Source: Blastococcus sp. DSM 46786
GTDB lineage: Bacteria > Actinomycetota > Actinomycetes > Mycobacteriales > Geodermatophilaceae
Direction: 5' to 3'
Length of the DNA stretch: 64,000 bases
Assembly (NCBI RefSeq): GCF_900109665.1
Contig: NZ_FOAO01000001.1
Span: forward strand, 317,098 to 381,097
Shown in pieces: positions 15,928 through 26,027 of the stretch; positions within the stretch are counted from its first letter, which is position 1, and each line of letters begins with the position of its first letter. A model generated the notes under the pieces. That model saw only the letters and a program-made list of their open reading frames with translations. It had not been told where the DNA came from and searched no databases. The translations under genes were made by a program, and so were the position numbers.

Positions 15928-16863
15928 ATGACCTCCGTCCCCCCTCCCGCTCCCCCCGCGGTCGAGCCACCCCCGTGGTCGCCGCCGCCCGGTCCGCCCG
16001 ACCGCGCCCAGTTGCGCCGCAGCCGCGGCGACAAGGTGATCGGCGGCGTCAGCGGCGGCCTCGCCGAGTACAGCGGCATCGACGCGCTCCTGTGGCGGGT
16101 CGGCTTCGTCGCCCTCGCCCTCGCCGGCGGCACCGGTGTGCTGGTGTACCTGCTGCTCTGGCTGCTCATGCCGGTCGCCGCCGACGGCGCCGAGCCCTCC
16201 GCGTCCGTCCGGCCCGCGACGCGGACCCGCGTCCGTGGCCCCGTCGGCCCGCGGTCGCCGGTCCCGGGCGTCACCATCGCCGGGCTGCTCATCCTCATGG
16301 GCCTGCTGGCGCTGCTGTCCCGGTTCACCGGCTGGGACCCCGGCCCGCCGGCCTTTCTCGGCACGGCGCTGCTCGTCGTCGGCGCCGGCCTGGTCGTCGG
16401 CGCCGTCACCGGTGGCCGCACCGCGCGCGGTGGGCTGATCACCCTCGGGGTGCTCCTGTCCCTCGGGCTGGTGACCGCCACGGCCACGCCGTCCGGCGGC
16501 AACGGCATCGGCGACCGCACGTACGCCCCGCAGACCGTCGACGACGTCCGGGAGGTCTACAGCGGGGGCATCGGCGACCTGGTCGTCGACCTCTCCGAGG
16601 TGCCCCTCGACGACCTCGACGAGACCCTCGAGGTCCGGGTCGATCACGGTGTCGGCGACGTCGAGGTGGTCGTGCCCCGCTCCGCCGACGTGCGGGTCTC
16701 CGCGGACCAGGGCATCGGTGAGCTCGACGTCTTCGGCACCAGCAGCACCGGCAGCGGATACCACGCCGGCAGCGGCTCGGCCCGGTGGACCGACGACGGC
16801 GAGGCCGACATCGAGCTCGAGATCCACAGCGGTATCGGACAGGTGGAGGTGTCCCGTGGCTGA
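15928..16863 (+). CDS. PspC-domain membrane protein with LiaF-like C-terminus
   Basis: A 311-residue protein. A Pro-rich cytoplasmic start (1-30) leads into a PspC domain (DKVIGGVSGGLAEYSGID, about 36-90), then three more hydrophobic segments to about residue 190. A soluble C-terminal part follows with repeated G-x-G-D/E strand motifs (GGIGDLVVDL, HGVGDVEVVV, QGIGELDVFG, SGIGQVEV), which resembles the beta-helical LiaF/DUF4097 domain. Such proteins sense or damp envelope stress. The same PspC fold is in the divergent histidine kinase, suggesting that the two interact. It overlaps the next gene by 8 nt. Confidence 0.85.
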   Translation: MTSVPPPAPPAVEPPPWSPPPGPPDRAQLRRSRGDKVIGGVSGGLAEYSGIDALLWRVGFVALALAGGTGVLVYLLLWLLMPVAADGAEPSASVRPATRTRVRGPVGPRSPVPGVTIAGLLILMGLLALLSRFTGWDPGPPAFLGTALLVVGAGLVVGAVTGGRTARGGLITLGVLLSLGLVTATATPSGGNGIGDRTYAPQTVDDVREVYSGGIGDLVVDLSEVPLDDLDETLEVRVDHGVGDVEVVVPRSADVRVSADQGIGELDVFGTSSTGSGYHAGSGSARWTDDGEADIELEIHSGIGQVEVSRG

Positions 16864-17149
16864 CTACAGCGAGTTCCCGACCACGCCGACGGCGTGGCAG
16901 GAGCAGCAGTGGCAGATGGTCCAGCCCCTGGAGACCGAGGACCGGCCCGCGCCGGAGCCCCGCCGCAAGGTCGACCTGGTCGCCCTCGTCCCGGGAGTGC
17001 TGTTCATCGTGCTGGCGCTGTCGGCGATGGTGGGGGTCGACCTGCCCTTCACCCTCTTCGAGGACGGCACCCTCCTCTGGATCCTCCTGGTCGGGGCCGG
17101 GGTGGCCCTGCTGGCCCGGGAGCTGCGGAAGCCGCGCAGCCGGGGCTGA
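16856..17149 (+). CDS. Small two-helix membrane protein downstream of pspC
   Basis: A 97-residue protein with a hydrophilic first half (Trp/Gln-rich, FPTTPTAWQEQQWQ) and two hydrophobic helices (VALVPGVLFIVLALSAMVGV and LLWILLVGAGVALLARE) ending in a basic tail. No family name is recognised. GTG 16856 overlaps the pspC stop codon by 8 nt, so it belongs to the same operon and is probably part of the envelope-stress module. The hairpin at 17170-17203 follows. Confidence 0.7.
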   Translation: MADYSEFPTTPTAWQEQQWQMVQPLETEDRPAPEPRRKVDLVALVPGVLFIVLALSAMVGVDLPFTLFEDGTLLWILLVGAGVALLARELRKPRSRG

Positions 17150-17169
17150 CCGGCGGGAGGGGCGGACGA

Positions 17170-17203
17170 CGAGGGCTCGGGAGCGACCGCTCCCGGGCCC
17201 TCG
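17170..17203. terminator. Hairpin between convergent operons
   Basis: CGAGGGC-t-CGGGAGCG (17170-17185), loop ACC, then GCTCCCG-g-GCCCTCG (17189-17203). It is a nearly perfect stem between the pspC operon and the convergent antiporter gene. No T-run follows on either strand. Confidence 0.6.
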
Positions 17204-17216
17204 CTGCGTGCAGCGG

Positions 17217-18263
17217 TCAGCCCGCGACGGCGAGGACGACCGTCCCCACGTAGATCAGCGGGATCGAGATGCCCTCGAAGCCGATCCACTTCCGGTCGCG
17301 CATGAGCAGCCCGGCGGCGAGCACGGCCGTCATGAGCAGGGTGCCGCCGACGAGGATCAGGCTGGTGGGGCCGGCGTCCCGGTAGATCGACCCCTCCAGG
17401 TAGCCGACGTCGGCCACGGCGATCATCAGGATGTCGTAGACGTTGCCGCCGACGATGTTGCCGACGCCGAGGGTCAGCTGGCCCATGCGCACCGCGGTGA
17501 GCAGGACGACGAGTTCGGGCAGCGAGCTGATCGCCGTGGTCAGGGTGAAGCCGAGGACGCCGCTGTCGAAGCCTGTCCGGGCGATGACGCTCAGGCCCGC
17601 CCGGCCGACCAGCCAGCCGGCCACACCGGTGACCAGCCCGAGCGCCGCGAGCAGACCCCACAGCCGCGCGGTGGAGCGTTCGTCGCCGTCGCCGTCGCCG
17701 TCGCCGTCGTCCTCCGCCGCGTCGCCGTCGCCGTCCGCGGTCTGGTCGGTGCGCTTGGGCTGCCACATGGGCTCGTGCTGCATCCGCCGCAGCAGCACCA
17801 GCCCGTAGCCGTAGAGGGCGGGGATCAGCAGGGTCAGGGGGTGGATCCACCCCAGCCGCAGGTCCGGGGTGGCGTAGGCGATGACCGGGATCGCCAGCAT
17901 CGCGATGAGCAGGACCGACTGGAGGACGTTCTGCAGCGACGCCGCCGCGTGCTCCAGGTTGACCCGCCGGTAGAGCAGGTCGGCGATCGCCAGCCACACC
18001 GTCTGCAGCGCGATGCCGCCGACCGGGTTGGCCAGCGCGAACCCCGGGTCCCCCTCCAGCGCGCCGGTCAGGACGGTGACGTTGCCCGGCAGCGAGGTGA
18101 CGGCACCGAGGAGCAGCGCCCCGCCGATCGCGTCACCGAGGCCGGTGCGTTCGGCGAGCGTGTCCGCGACCCGGGTGAGGCGGACGCCCACCACCACGAT
18201 GACGACGGCCATCGCGGCCAGCACGCCCAGGCTCGGCAGGAGCGGCCACGCCGACGAGATCAC
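17217..18263 (-). CDS. Cation antiporter of the CaCA (Na+/Ca2+ exchanger) family
   Basis: A 348-residue membrane protein with two homologous halves of about five helices. The alpha repeats are visible as AVTSLPGNVTVLTG with ANPVGGIALQTVW in the first half and AISSLPELVVLLTAV with GNIVGGNVYDILM in the second. The halves are joined by an acidic cytoplasmic linker of Gly-Asp repeats (about 178-196) encoded by a hexanucleotide repeat (17682-17709). It probably exchanges Ca2+ for Na+ or H+. ATG 18261-18263 is used. The 106 bases from 18264 to 18369 hold no recognised feature. Confidence 0.82.
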   Translation of the reverse strand: MISSAWPLLPSLGVLAAMAVVIVVVGVRLTRVADTLAERTGLGDAIGGALLLGAVTSLPGNVTVLTGALEGDPGFALANPVGGIALQTVWLAIADLLYRRVNLEHAAASLQNVLQSVLLIAMLAIPVIAYATPDLRLGWIHPLTLLIPALYGYGLVLLRRMQHEPMWQPKRTDQTADGDGDAAEDDGDGDGDGDERSTARLWGLLAALGLVTGVAGWLVGRAGLSVIARTGFDSGVLGFTLTTAISSLPELVVLLTAVRMGQLTLGVGNIVGGNVYDILMIAVADVGYLEGSIYRDAGPTSLILVGGTLLMTAVLAAGLLMRDRKWIGFEGISIPLIYVGTVVLAVAG

Positions 18264-18369
18264 TCGTCCTCCGGGTCCTCGACGTCAACGGCCGTCGTCC
18301 ACTTGATCACGACCAGGCGGATCCCGCCCCTCGAGTGCGGGGACGGGCCGCGCTGGCGCCGCGAGCGGA

Positions 18370-18954
18370 TCAGCCAGACACGCGGGCGCAGAAGCCGAGC
18401 GCCCGCTCCCAGAGCAGCTCGGTGGCCGCCGCATCGTGCTCCGCGGGCAGACCCGGGTCGGTGAACAGGTGCCCCTTGCCCGGGTAGTCGTGAACCTCGA
18501 TCTCGGCGCCCGCGCGGCGGGCGTCGGCGACCACCGAGTCCACCCACTCCTGCTGACGGAACGGATCGCCCTCGGTGTAGTGGATCTGGGCGGGGACACG
18601 GTCAGGCCAGCGTTCCGCTCCCAGCACCGCCAGCGGCAGCGCACCGGAGAACAGCAGCAGCCCGCCGCAACGCCGCAGCGTGGCCACGTGCTCGGCCATC
18701 CCGGCGCCGTTGGAGAAGCCTGCGGCGAGGAAGCCGTCGGGCAGGTCCCGGACCGCCTCGACCGCCCGGGCCATGAGCGCGGGGAAGCCGATGCGCTCCA
18801 CGTGCGCACCCGCTTCGCCGTAGTCGTCGAAGACCCGCCCGTCGTACTGGTCGACGACGAGCACCTCGTGCCCGGCCGCGCGCAGACGGTCCGCGGCGTC
18901 GGTGATGCCCGGCCGCACGCCGAGCACGGAGTGGAAGATCGCGATGGGAGCCAT
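18370..18954 (-). CDS. Dienelactone-hydrolase-like alpha/beta hydrolase
   Basis: A 194-residue alpha/beta hydrolase of the dienelactone hydrolase superfamily. The nucleophile elbow reads G-F-S-N-G (about 88-92), with Ser in place of the Cys of true dienelactone hydrolases; the Asp lies in YTEGDPF and the His in YPGKGHLF. Its substrate is unknown. ATG 18952-18954 is chosen because the first strand (IAIFHSVLG) starts just after it. The gene is divergent from a WYL-domain regulator with an inverted repeat in the 62-base gap, so it is very likely that regulator's target. Confidence 0.82.
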   Translation of the reverse strand: MAPIAIFHSVLGVRPGITDAADRLRAAGHEVLVVDQYDGRVFDDYGEAGAHVERIGFPALMARAVEAVRDLPDGFLAAGFSNGAGMAEHVATLRRCGGLLLFSGALPLAVLGAERWPDRVPAQIHYTEGDPFRQQEWVDSVVADARRAGAEIEVHDYPGKGHLFTDPGLPAEHDAAATELLWERALGFCARVSG

Positions 18955-18976
18955 GGGGCCACCGTGCCGTGCGCCT

Positions 18977-18996
18977 GGTGACACCGTCCTGTCACC
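18977..18996. promoter_or_regulatory. Operator for the divergent WYL regulator
   Basis: Perfect inverted repeat GGTGACA (18977-18983) - 6 nt - TGTCACC (18990-18996) in the 62-base gap between the hydrolase and its divergent YafY-type regulator. Position and symmetry suit autoregulation plus hydrolase control. Confidence 0.6.
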
Positions 18997-19016
18997 GATC
19001 CTGCGACGATCCCGGC

Positions 19017-19715
19017 ATGAACCGGACCGACCGCATGCACGCCGTCTCCGAGGAGCTGCGCCGCGCCGGAACGCGTGGGCGGACGGCCCAGCGGCTGGCC
19101 GACTGGCTGGAGGTCTCCCCCCGCACGATCAAGCGGGACGTGGCCGCGCTGCAGCAGGCAGGGCTGCCGATCTGGGCGACCGCCGGGCCCGGGGGCGGCT
19201 ACGTGCTCGACGCCGCGGCGACGCTGCCGCCGGTCAACCTGACGCCTGCGCAGGCGGTGGCGCTGGCCGTCGCGCTGGCCGGGGCATCGGAGGCTCCCTT
19301 CGCCGCGGATGGCCGGGCCGCTCTGGAAAAGCTCCTCGACGTCATGGGGCCCGGTGCCCGGGAGACCGCCCGGGACCTCGGTGGCCGGGTCTGGGTGCGC
19401 GGCGGCGCGCGGCGGCCAGGTCCGGCTTCCGTCGTCGAGGAAGCGCTCCTCCGGCGGCGCGTGGTCGCCATCCGCTACCGGGACGACGCCGGGACCGTGT
19501 CCCGCCGGCGCGTGGAGCCGCATCTGCTGGCCCGCACCGGCGACCGCTGGTACCTGGTCGGCTGGTGCCGGCTGCGCGACGCCCCGCGGTGGTTCCGCTG
19601 GGACCGCATCGAGGCTGCGGACCTCACGGCCGAGGCGGCGCCCGCACGCGATCCCGCGGCGTTCGGGACGCCACCGCCCGACGCGCACGCCGTACGCGTC
19701 CCCACCTGCCCGTGA
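19017..19715 (+). CDS. YafY-type regulator with HTH and WYL domains
   Basis: A 232-residue transcription factor. The N-terminal winged helix (TAQRLADWLEVSPRTIKRDVAAL, about 22-44) is of the HTH_11 type, and the C-terminal half is a WYL domain (VVAIRYRDDAGTVSRRRVEPHLL, then RWYLVGWC, with the W-Y-L triplet visible). WYL domains bind small effectors or nucleic acid ends. ATG 19017 is the first in-frame start after the operator. It probably controls the divergent hydrolase gene. The protein ends soon after the WYL domain, without the WCX extension. Confidence 0.85.
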   Translation: MNRTDRMHAVSEELRRAGTRGRTAQRLADWLEVSPRTIKRDVAALQQAGLPIWATAGPGGGYVLDAAATLPPVNLTPAQAVALAVALAGASEAPFAADGRAALEKLLDVMGPGARETARDLGGRVWVRGGARRPGPASVVEEALLRRRVVAIRYRDDAGTVSRRRVEPHLLARTGDRWYLVGWCRLRDAPRWFRWDRIEAADLTAEAAPARDPAAFGTPPPDAHAVRVPTCP

Positions 19716-19844
19716 CGTCTGCAACGTCGCCGTCGCGGAAGCCCGCACCGAGCGTCAGGTGACGTGCTGGAACAGTCCCGGGTGACGTACTGGAACGGCC
19801 CTCTTGCAGGAACCCGACCCAAGCGTCAGGTGACGTGCTGGAAC

Positions 19845-19899
19845 GGCCCCGTCCAGAGCCTCGCCGCGAGCGGAACGAGTGGTGAGGAGGACGGGGTCC
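19845..19899 (-). terminator. Family 1 post-stop hairpin after guaA (copy b)
   Basis: Read along guaA, the TGA at 19900-19902 is followed at once by GGACCCCGTCC, which pairs with GGACGGGGCC 35 nt later (plus-strand arms 19845-19854 and 19889-19899). The flank GTTCCAGCACGTCACCTG follows, and two further TGACGT-CTGGAAC copies lie at about 19756-19800. The region 19716-19844 holds only these partial repeats. Confidence 0.65.
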
Positions 19900-21462
19900 T
19901 CACTCCCACTCGATGGTGCCGGGCGGCTTGCTGGTCACGTCGAGGGTGACCCGGTTGATCTCCTCCACCTCGTTGGTGATCCGGGTGGAGATCCTCGCCA
20001 GCACGTCGTAGGGCAGCCGGGTCCAGTCGGCGGTCATCGCGTCCTCGCTGGACACCGGGCGCAGCACGACCGGGTGGCCGTAGGTGCGCCCGTCACCCTG
20101 GACCCCGACCGAGCGGACGTCGGCCAGCAGCACCACCGGGCACTGCCAGATCTCGTCGTCCAGCTTCGCCGCGGAGAGTTCCTCCCGGGCGATGGCGTCG
20201 GCCTTGCGCAGCACGTCGAGCCGCTCGCGGGTGACCTCGCCGACGATACGGATGCCGAGCCCCGGGCCGGGGAACGGCTGGCGCTGCACCAGCCGGTCGG
20301 GGAGGCCGAGCTGCCGGCCGACCTCGCGCACCTCGTCCTTGAACAGGGTTCGCAGCGGCTCGACCAGGTCGAAGGTGAGGTCCTCGGGCAGCCCGCCCAC
20401 GTTGTGGTGGCTCTTGATGTTGGCCGTTCCGGCACCGCCGCCGGACTCGACGACGTCGGGGTAGAGCGTGCCCTGCACCAGGAAGTCGACCGTCTCGCCG
20501 TGCGCCTGGGCGTCGGCGACGACGTCGGTGGCCGCCTGCTCGAACACCCGGATGAACTCGCGGCCGATGATCTTCCGCTTCTCCTCCGGGTCGCTGACCC
20601 CGGCGAGCGCGGCGAGGAACTGCTCGCCGGCGTCCACCACGCGCAGGTCGGCGCCGGTGGTGGCGGCGAAGTCGCGCTCGATCTGCTCGGTCTCGCCGGC
20701 CCGCATCAGCCCGTGGTCGACGTAGACGCAGGTGAGCTTGTCGCCGATCGCCTGCTGCACGAGCGCCGCGGCGACGGCGGAGTCGACCCCGCCGGACAGC
20801 GCGCACAGCGCCCGCCGGTCGCCGATCCGCTCGCGGATCGCCGCGACCTGGTCGTCGACGACGTTGCTCATCGTCCAGGTCGGCTCCAGCCCGGCGATGT
20901 CGAACAGGAAGTGCTCGAGCACCGTCTGCCCGTGGGCGGTGTGCCGCACCTCGGGGTGGAACTGGACACCGGCGAGCCGGCGGTCGACGTCCTCGAACGC
21001 GGCGACCGGGGCGCCGGTGGAGGTGGCGGTGACGGTGAACCCGGGCGGCGCGGCGGAGACGGCGTCGCCGTGGCTCATCCACACGTTCTGCTCGACCGGC
21101 AGGTCGCCGAACAGCCGCGCCTGCGTGGTGACGGTCAGCGGGGTGCCGCCGTACTCCCGGTCGCCGGTGCGGGCGACGGTGCCGCCGAGGGAGGCGGCCA
21201 TCGCCTGGAAGCCGTAGCAGATGCCGAACGCGGGGACCCCGGACTCGAACAACGTCGGGTCGACCTGCGGGGCCTCGGGCGCGTAGACGCTGGAGGGGCC
21301 GCCGGAGAGCACGATCGCGGCGGGCTTGCGGGCGACGATCTCCTCGGCCGGCACCTCCGAGGAGACGATCTCCGAGTAGACGCCGGCCTCGCGGATGCGC
21401 CGGGCGATCAGCTGGGCGTACTGGGCACCGAAGTCGACGACGAGGACGGTCGGGAAGTCCAC
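19900..21462 (-). CDS. guaA: GMP synthase (glutamine-hydrolysing)
   Basis: A 520-residue two-domain enzyme that aminates XMP to GMP. The class I glutamine amidotransferase domain has C82 (GICYGFQ) and the His-Pro-Glu of GVQFHPEV; the ATP pyrophosphatase domain has the PP-loop LSGGVDS (about 221-227), followed by the dimerisation domain ending in GTIEWE. Start is GTG 21460-21462, 4 nt after the guaB3 stop codon. With guaB3 and guaB it forms a guanine-nucleotide operon read on the minus strand (guaB-guaB3-guaA). The family 1 hairpin begins at its stop codon. Confidence 0.97.
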   Translation of the reverse strand: MDFPTVLVVDFGAQYAQLIARRIREAGVYSEIVSSEVPAEEIVARKPAAIVLSGGPSSVYAPEAPQVDPTLFESGVPAFGICYGFQAMAASLGGTVARTGDREYGGTPLTVTTQARLFGDLPVEQNVWMSHGDAVSAAPPGFTVTATSTGAPVAAFEDVDRRLAGVQFHPEVRHTAHGQTVLEHFLFDIAGLEPTWTMSNVVDDQVAAIRERIGDRRALCALSGGVDSAVAAALVQQAIGDKLTCVYVDHGLMRAGETEQIERDFAATTGADLRVVDAGEQFLAALAGVSDPEEKRKIIGREFIRVFEQAATDVVADAQAHGETVDFLVQGTLYPDVVESGGGAGTANIKSHHNVGGLPEDLTFDLVEPLRTLFKDEVREVGRQLGLPDRLVQRQPFPGPGLGIRIVGEVTRERLDVLRKADAIAREELSAAKLDDEIWQCPVVLLADVRSVGVQGDGRTYGHPVVLRPVSSEDAMTADWTRLPYDVLARISTRITNEVEEINRVTLDVTSKPPGTIEWE

Positions 21463-21466
21463 GCGG

Positions 21467-22639
21467 TCAGCCCCCGATGCTCTGCTGCCCGGGGGCCCCC
21501 TCCCGGGGGGTCCCTCCCCCGATGACCAGGTCGACGCGCTGGAACTCCTTGAGGTCGGAGTACCCGGTCTTGGCCATCGTTCGGGCCAGCGCACCGAACA
21601 GGTTGGTGCGCCCGTCCGCCTCGCGGGCCTCGCCGAGCAGCACGTCGGCCAGCGAACCGGCCGGCTCGATCCGCGCGGACGTGCCGCCGCGCGGCAGCCG
21701 CGGGTGCGCGGCCACCGAGTCCCACCACACCCCGCCACCGGGTGCCTCCGCCGCGGCGCGTAGCGGCTCCCCCAGCTGGACGGCGTCGGCACCGCAGGCC
21801 AGCGCGCGGGCGATCGCGCCGCTGGTCTCGATCCGGCCGTTGGCGATCACGTGCACGTACCGGCCGCCGGTCTCGTCCAGGTAGTCGCGGCGGGCGGCGG
21901 CGGCGTCGGCGATCGCGCTCGCCAGCGGGACGCGGATGCCCATGACGGCGTCGGTCGTCGAGTAGGTGTCGGCGCCGACGCCGACGATCACGCCGGCCGC
22001 GCCGGTGCGCATGAGGTGCAGGGCGGTGGTGTAGTTCGCCGCACCGCCCACGATGACCGGGACGTCGAGGTCGGCGATGAACTCCTTGAGGTTGAGCGCG
22101 TCACCCTGGCTGGTCACGTGCTCGGCGGAGACGATCGTGCCCTGGATGACCAGCAGGTCCACCCCGGCCGAGAGCGCCGCGGGCGCCAGCTGCTCGGTGT
22201 GCTGCGGAGAGATGCGGATCGCCGTGGTGACGCCGGCCTCGCCCATCTCCTTGATGCGGGCGGTGATGAGGTCGGTCTTCACCGGCTCGGCGTAGACCTC
22301 CTGCAGCAACGCCACGGGCGGGGCGCCGGCCGCGGCCGCCGCGGCGATCCGGCGGTACACGTCCGACGGGTCGTCGTAGCGGGTCCACAGACCCTCGCCG
22401 TTGAGGACGCCGAGGCCACCGGCCCGCCCGACGGCGATCGCCGTCGCCGGGCTGACGACGGCGTCGCTGGGGCTGGTCACCAGCGGGATGTCGAACCGGA
22501 AGGCGTCGATCTGCCAGGCGGTCGAGACGTCGTCGACGTCCCGGGTCCGCCGCGAGGGCACGATGGAGACCTCGTCGAGGTCGTAGCCCCGGCGGGCGAA
22601 GCGGTTGAGGCCGATGTCGACCGTGTCACGCGCGTTCAT
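21467..22639 (-). CDS. guaB3: GuaB3 family IMP-dehydrogenase-related protein
   Basis: A 390-residue TIM-barrel paralogue of IMP dehydrogenase without CBS domains. The N-terminus [21 protein letters not shown] is the GuaB3 hallmark. At the place of the catalytic loop GPGSICTTR of IMPDH the chain reads [10 protein letters not shown], so the active-site Cys is missing there. GuaB3 proteins sit next to guaB in actinobacteria; their activity has been described differently in different phyla, so the reaction is left open. ATG 22639 lies 2 nt after the guaB stop; a TTG two codons earlier is possible. Confidence 0.9.
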   Translation of the reverse strand: MNARDTVDIGLNRFARRGYDLDEVSIVPSRRTRDVDDVSTAWQIDAFRFDIPLVTSPSDAVVSPATAIAVGRAGGLGVLNGEGLWTRYDDPSDVYRRIAAAAAAGAPPVALLQEVYAEPVKTDLITARIKEMGEAGVTTAIRISPQHTEQLAPAALSAGVDLLVIQGTIVSAEHVTSQGDALNLKEFIADLDVPVIVGGAANYTTALHLMRTGAAGVIVGVGADTYSTTDAVMGIRVPLASAIADAAAARRDYLDETGGRYVHVIANGRIETSGAIARALACGADAVQLGEPLRAAAEAPGGGVWWDSVAAHPRLPRGGTSARIEPAGSLADVLLGEAREADGRTNLFGALARTMAKTGYSDLKEFQRVDLVIGGGTPREGAPGQQSIGG

Positions 22640-22641
22640 GC

Positions 22642-24279
<1,638 letters not shown>

Positions 24280-24280
24280 C

Positions 24281-24286
24281 TACCGT
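24281..24286 (+). promoter_or_regulatory. -10 box of a leaderless promoter
   Basis: TACCGT followed by 6 nt and GTG 24293. The spacing decides the start codon of the DUF5319 gene over the in-frame GTG at 24287. Confidence 0.55.
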
Positions 24287-24292
24287 GTGACC

Positions 24293-24691
24293 GTGTCTCC
24301 GTTCGACGACGCCTCCGGGCCCGACTTCGGCCCGGCCGACGGCCCCGCCCCTCCGCCGCTCACGATGGAGGAGCGCGCCGGGGTGCTCGACGACCTGGCC
24401 GAGCTCGAGGTCTTCCGCACCCTGCTCGAGCCGACCGGCATCAAGGGCATCGTGGTCGACTGCCCCGACTGCGAGGAGGAGCACCACGTCGACTGGGCGC
24501 TGATGCAGGCCAACCTGCGCCAGCTGCTCGACGAGGGGCAGACCGGCCGGCACGAGCCGCCCTTCGACCCGAACCCGGACGACTACGTCAGCTGGGACTA
24601 CGCCAGCGGGTACGCCGACGGCATCGCGGCGCTGGCCGAGCGGGACGAGCCCAGCGGCGGGCGCACCGGCCGGCACGCCCGCGACGACTGA
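24293..24691 (+). CDS. DUF5319 family protein
   Basis: A 132-residue acidic protein conserved in actinobacteria beside guaB. It shows the conserved blocks EERAGVLDDLAELEVFRTLL, GIKGIVVDCPDCEEEHHVDW (with a Cys-x-x-Cys pair) and the C-terminal DDYVSWDYASGYADG, which match my memory of the mycobacterial member. The two cysteines with the HHVDW stretch may bind a metal. Function is unknown. It is divergent from guaB and precedes bldM, the same order I recall in Streptomyces. Confidence 0.82.
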   Translation: MSPFDDASGPDFGPADGPAPPPLTMEERAGVLDDLAELEVFRTLLEPTGIKGIVVDCPDCEEEHHVDWALMQANLRQLLDEGQTGRHEPPFDPNPDDYVSWDYASGYADGIAALAERDEPSGGRTGRHARDD

Positions 24692-24725
24692 GCTGTGACA
24701 CTGCGCTCCTCCGGAGCGCACCGCG

Positions 24726-24912
24726 GCCACGTGCCGTTCCCCGGTCTCGCTGAGCCCCTTCGTCGTCCCTGCGCGGAACCCTCCGGGCCCCACTCGGGCC
24801 GACCCTGCACGACGCCGCCACGTGCCGTTCCCCGGTCTCGCTGAGCCCTTCCGTCGCGCCTACGCGGACCCCTCCGGGCCCCACTCGGACCGACCCTGCA
24901 CGACGCCGCCAG
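24726..24912. repeat. Tandem 91-bp repeat (family 3)
   Basis: Two full copies, 24726-24816 and 24817-24907, and the start of a third at 24908. Each begins GCCACGTGCCGTTCCCCGG, passes through TCTCGCTGAGCCC, CCTCCGGGCCCCACTCGG and ends CCGACCCTGCACGAC. The same family is at 3898-4086. The rest of the 415-base gap (24692-25106) holds no recognised gene; a short stem of CTCCGGAG lies at its left end. Confidence 0.75.
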
Positions 24913-25106
24913 GTGCCGTTCCCCTGCCGCCTTGCGCCGCACCTGACGCCGAGATCCGGGAGACAGGGCTCCGGGGCAGTGTTCGGGGCCCGATTTCCCG
25001 GAAGTCGGTCATCCGGCACGGCCCGCAGGCGGACGAGGACGCACCGAGGGCCGCCTCCCGGTGCGGGAGACGGCCCTCGGGGAGCGTCGGTCGGTCGGGT
25101 GACCGC

Positions 25107-25817
25107 TCAGCTCATGATGCCGCGGCGGAAGCCCGTCGCGACGGCCTCGGCGCGGTCCTTGGCGCCCAGCTTGCGGAACAGCCGGCGGGCGTGGGTCTTG
25201 ATGGTGTCCTCGGACAGGTAGAGCTCCCGGCCGATCTGGGCGTTGCTCTTGCCCTGGCTCATCCCGGTGAGCACCTGCATCTCGCGCATGGACAGCGCCA
25301 CGACCGGGGCGGCGTCGCGCACGGTCGAGCGCACCGTGGTGGGCGCGGAGCCCGCCAGCGGGGCCGCACCGCTCCACGCGGGCGCCGGCGCGATCGCCTG
25401 CTGCGGGATCCGGCCGTCGGCCCGCAGCCCGGCCCGGGAGAGGCCGAGGCCCATCTCGATGGCGGTCGCGTCCCACCGCAGGTAGCCGCGGGCGCCGAAG
25501 GCCACGGCGGCCCGGACGCTGTCGGCGTCGTCGGGTGCGCCGAGAACCAGCACCGGCAGCCCCGGGTGCGACCGGAGCGCCTGCGTGGCGGCGGACAGCC
25601 CGGTGTCGACGGCCCGCTGCGTGCCGACGACCAGGACGTCGGGCGTGCGGGTGGCCAGACGGGCCATCAGCGACTGCGCGTCACCGACCACCTCGACCCG
25701 GCCGACGAAGGGCAGGGCGACCAGCCGTGAGGCGACGTCGTCCCGGACCCGCCGTCGCTCGTCGTACACCCACACGGTCGCGCCGTGCACGGGTGCGCGC
25801 ATCCTGTCGTCGATCAC
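25107..25817 (-). CDS. bldM: BldM-type atypical response regulator
   Basis: A 236-residue NarL/LuxR-type regulator. The HTH reads LSMREMQVLTGMSQGKSNAQIG followed by LYLSEDTIKTHARRLFRKLGA, almost the same as I recall for Streptomyces BldM. The receiver-like domain has lost the phosphoacceptor: where a receiver has L-x-D, residues 62-66 read LVVGT with G65 in that place. It should therefore act without phosphorylation. Its neighbour is whiD, as in Streptomyces, where BldM drives sporulation genes as a homodimer or with WhiI. GTG 25815-25817 has GAGGAG upstream. Two BldM-like palindromes lie between it and whiD. Confidence 0.9.
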   Translation of the reverse strand: MIDDRMRAPVHGATVWVYDERRRVRDDVASRLVALPFVGRVEVVGDAQSLMARLATRTPDVLVVGTQRAVDTGLSAATQALRSHPGLPVLVLGAPDDADSVRAAVAFGARGYLRWDATAIEMGLGLSRAGLRADGRIPQQAIAPAPAWSGAAPLAGSAPTTVRSTVRDAAPVVALSMREMQVLTGMSQGKSNAQIGRELYLSEDTIKTHARRLFRKLGAKDRAEAVATGFRRGIMS

Positions 25818-25876
25818 GCCAGCTCCTCGCTCCTCCCGGCCGCTCGGCGGACGGGTCCCCCCACCGGCCGGGAAGG

Positions 25877-25890
25877 CACCCGGCCGGGTG
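25877..25890. promoter_or_regulatory. Perfect palindrome resembling a BldM site (site 1)
   Basis: CACCCG-GC-CGGGTG, a 14-bp perfect palindrome 60 bases upstream of bldM. It agrees with the core of the BldM homodimer consensus as I remember it (TCACCCG-nn-CGGGTGA), except for the outermost bases. Confidence 0.5.
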
Positions 25891-25897
25891 TCGCTCG

Positions 25898-25925
25898 GGT
25901 GGAGGGCCCTCGTGGGCCCTCCACC
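25898..25925. other. Perfect 12-bp hairpin in the bldM leader region
   Basis: GGTGGAGGGCCC (25898-25909), loop TCGT, GGGCCCTCCACC (25914-25925). It lies about 80 nt upstream of the bldM start, inside the divergent bldM-whiD gap, and may fold in the bldM 5' leader. Confidence 0.6.
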
Positions 25926-26027
25926 TCCGCGCGGGTCGCGCAGCCGGTCCGGGTAGCTCCCCCATCCCGGACGTCAGCCCGACCTGGAGCCACAGTGATC
26001 GACTCCCCGGCGGCGGAACAGACGCCC

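Noticed and set aside
24588-25019. Minus-strand frames over the family 3 repeats
   Set aside because: Their translation is just the repeat read three times (ERHVAA / PSGA units); no start signal.
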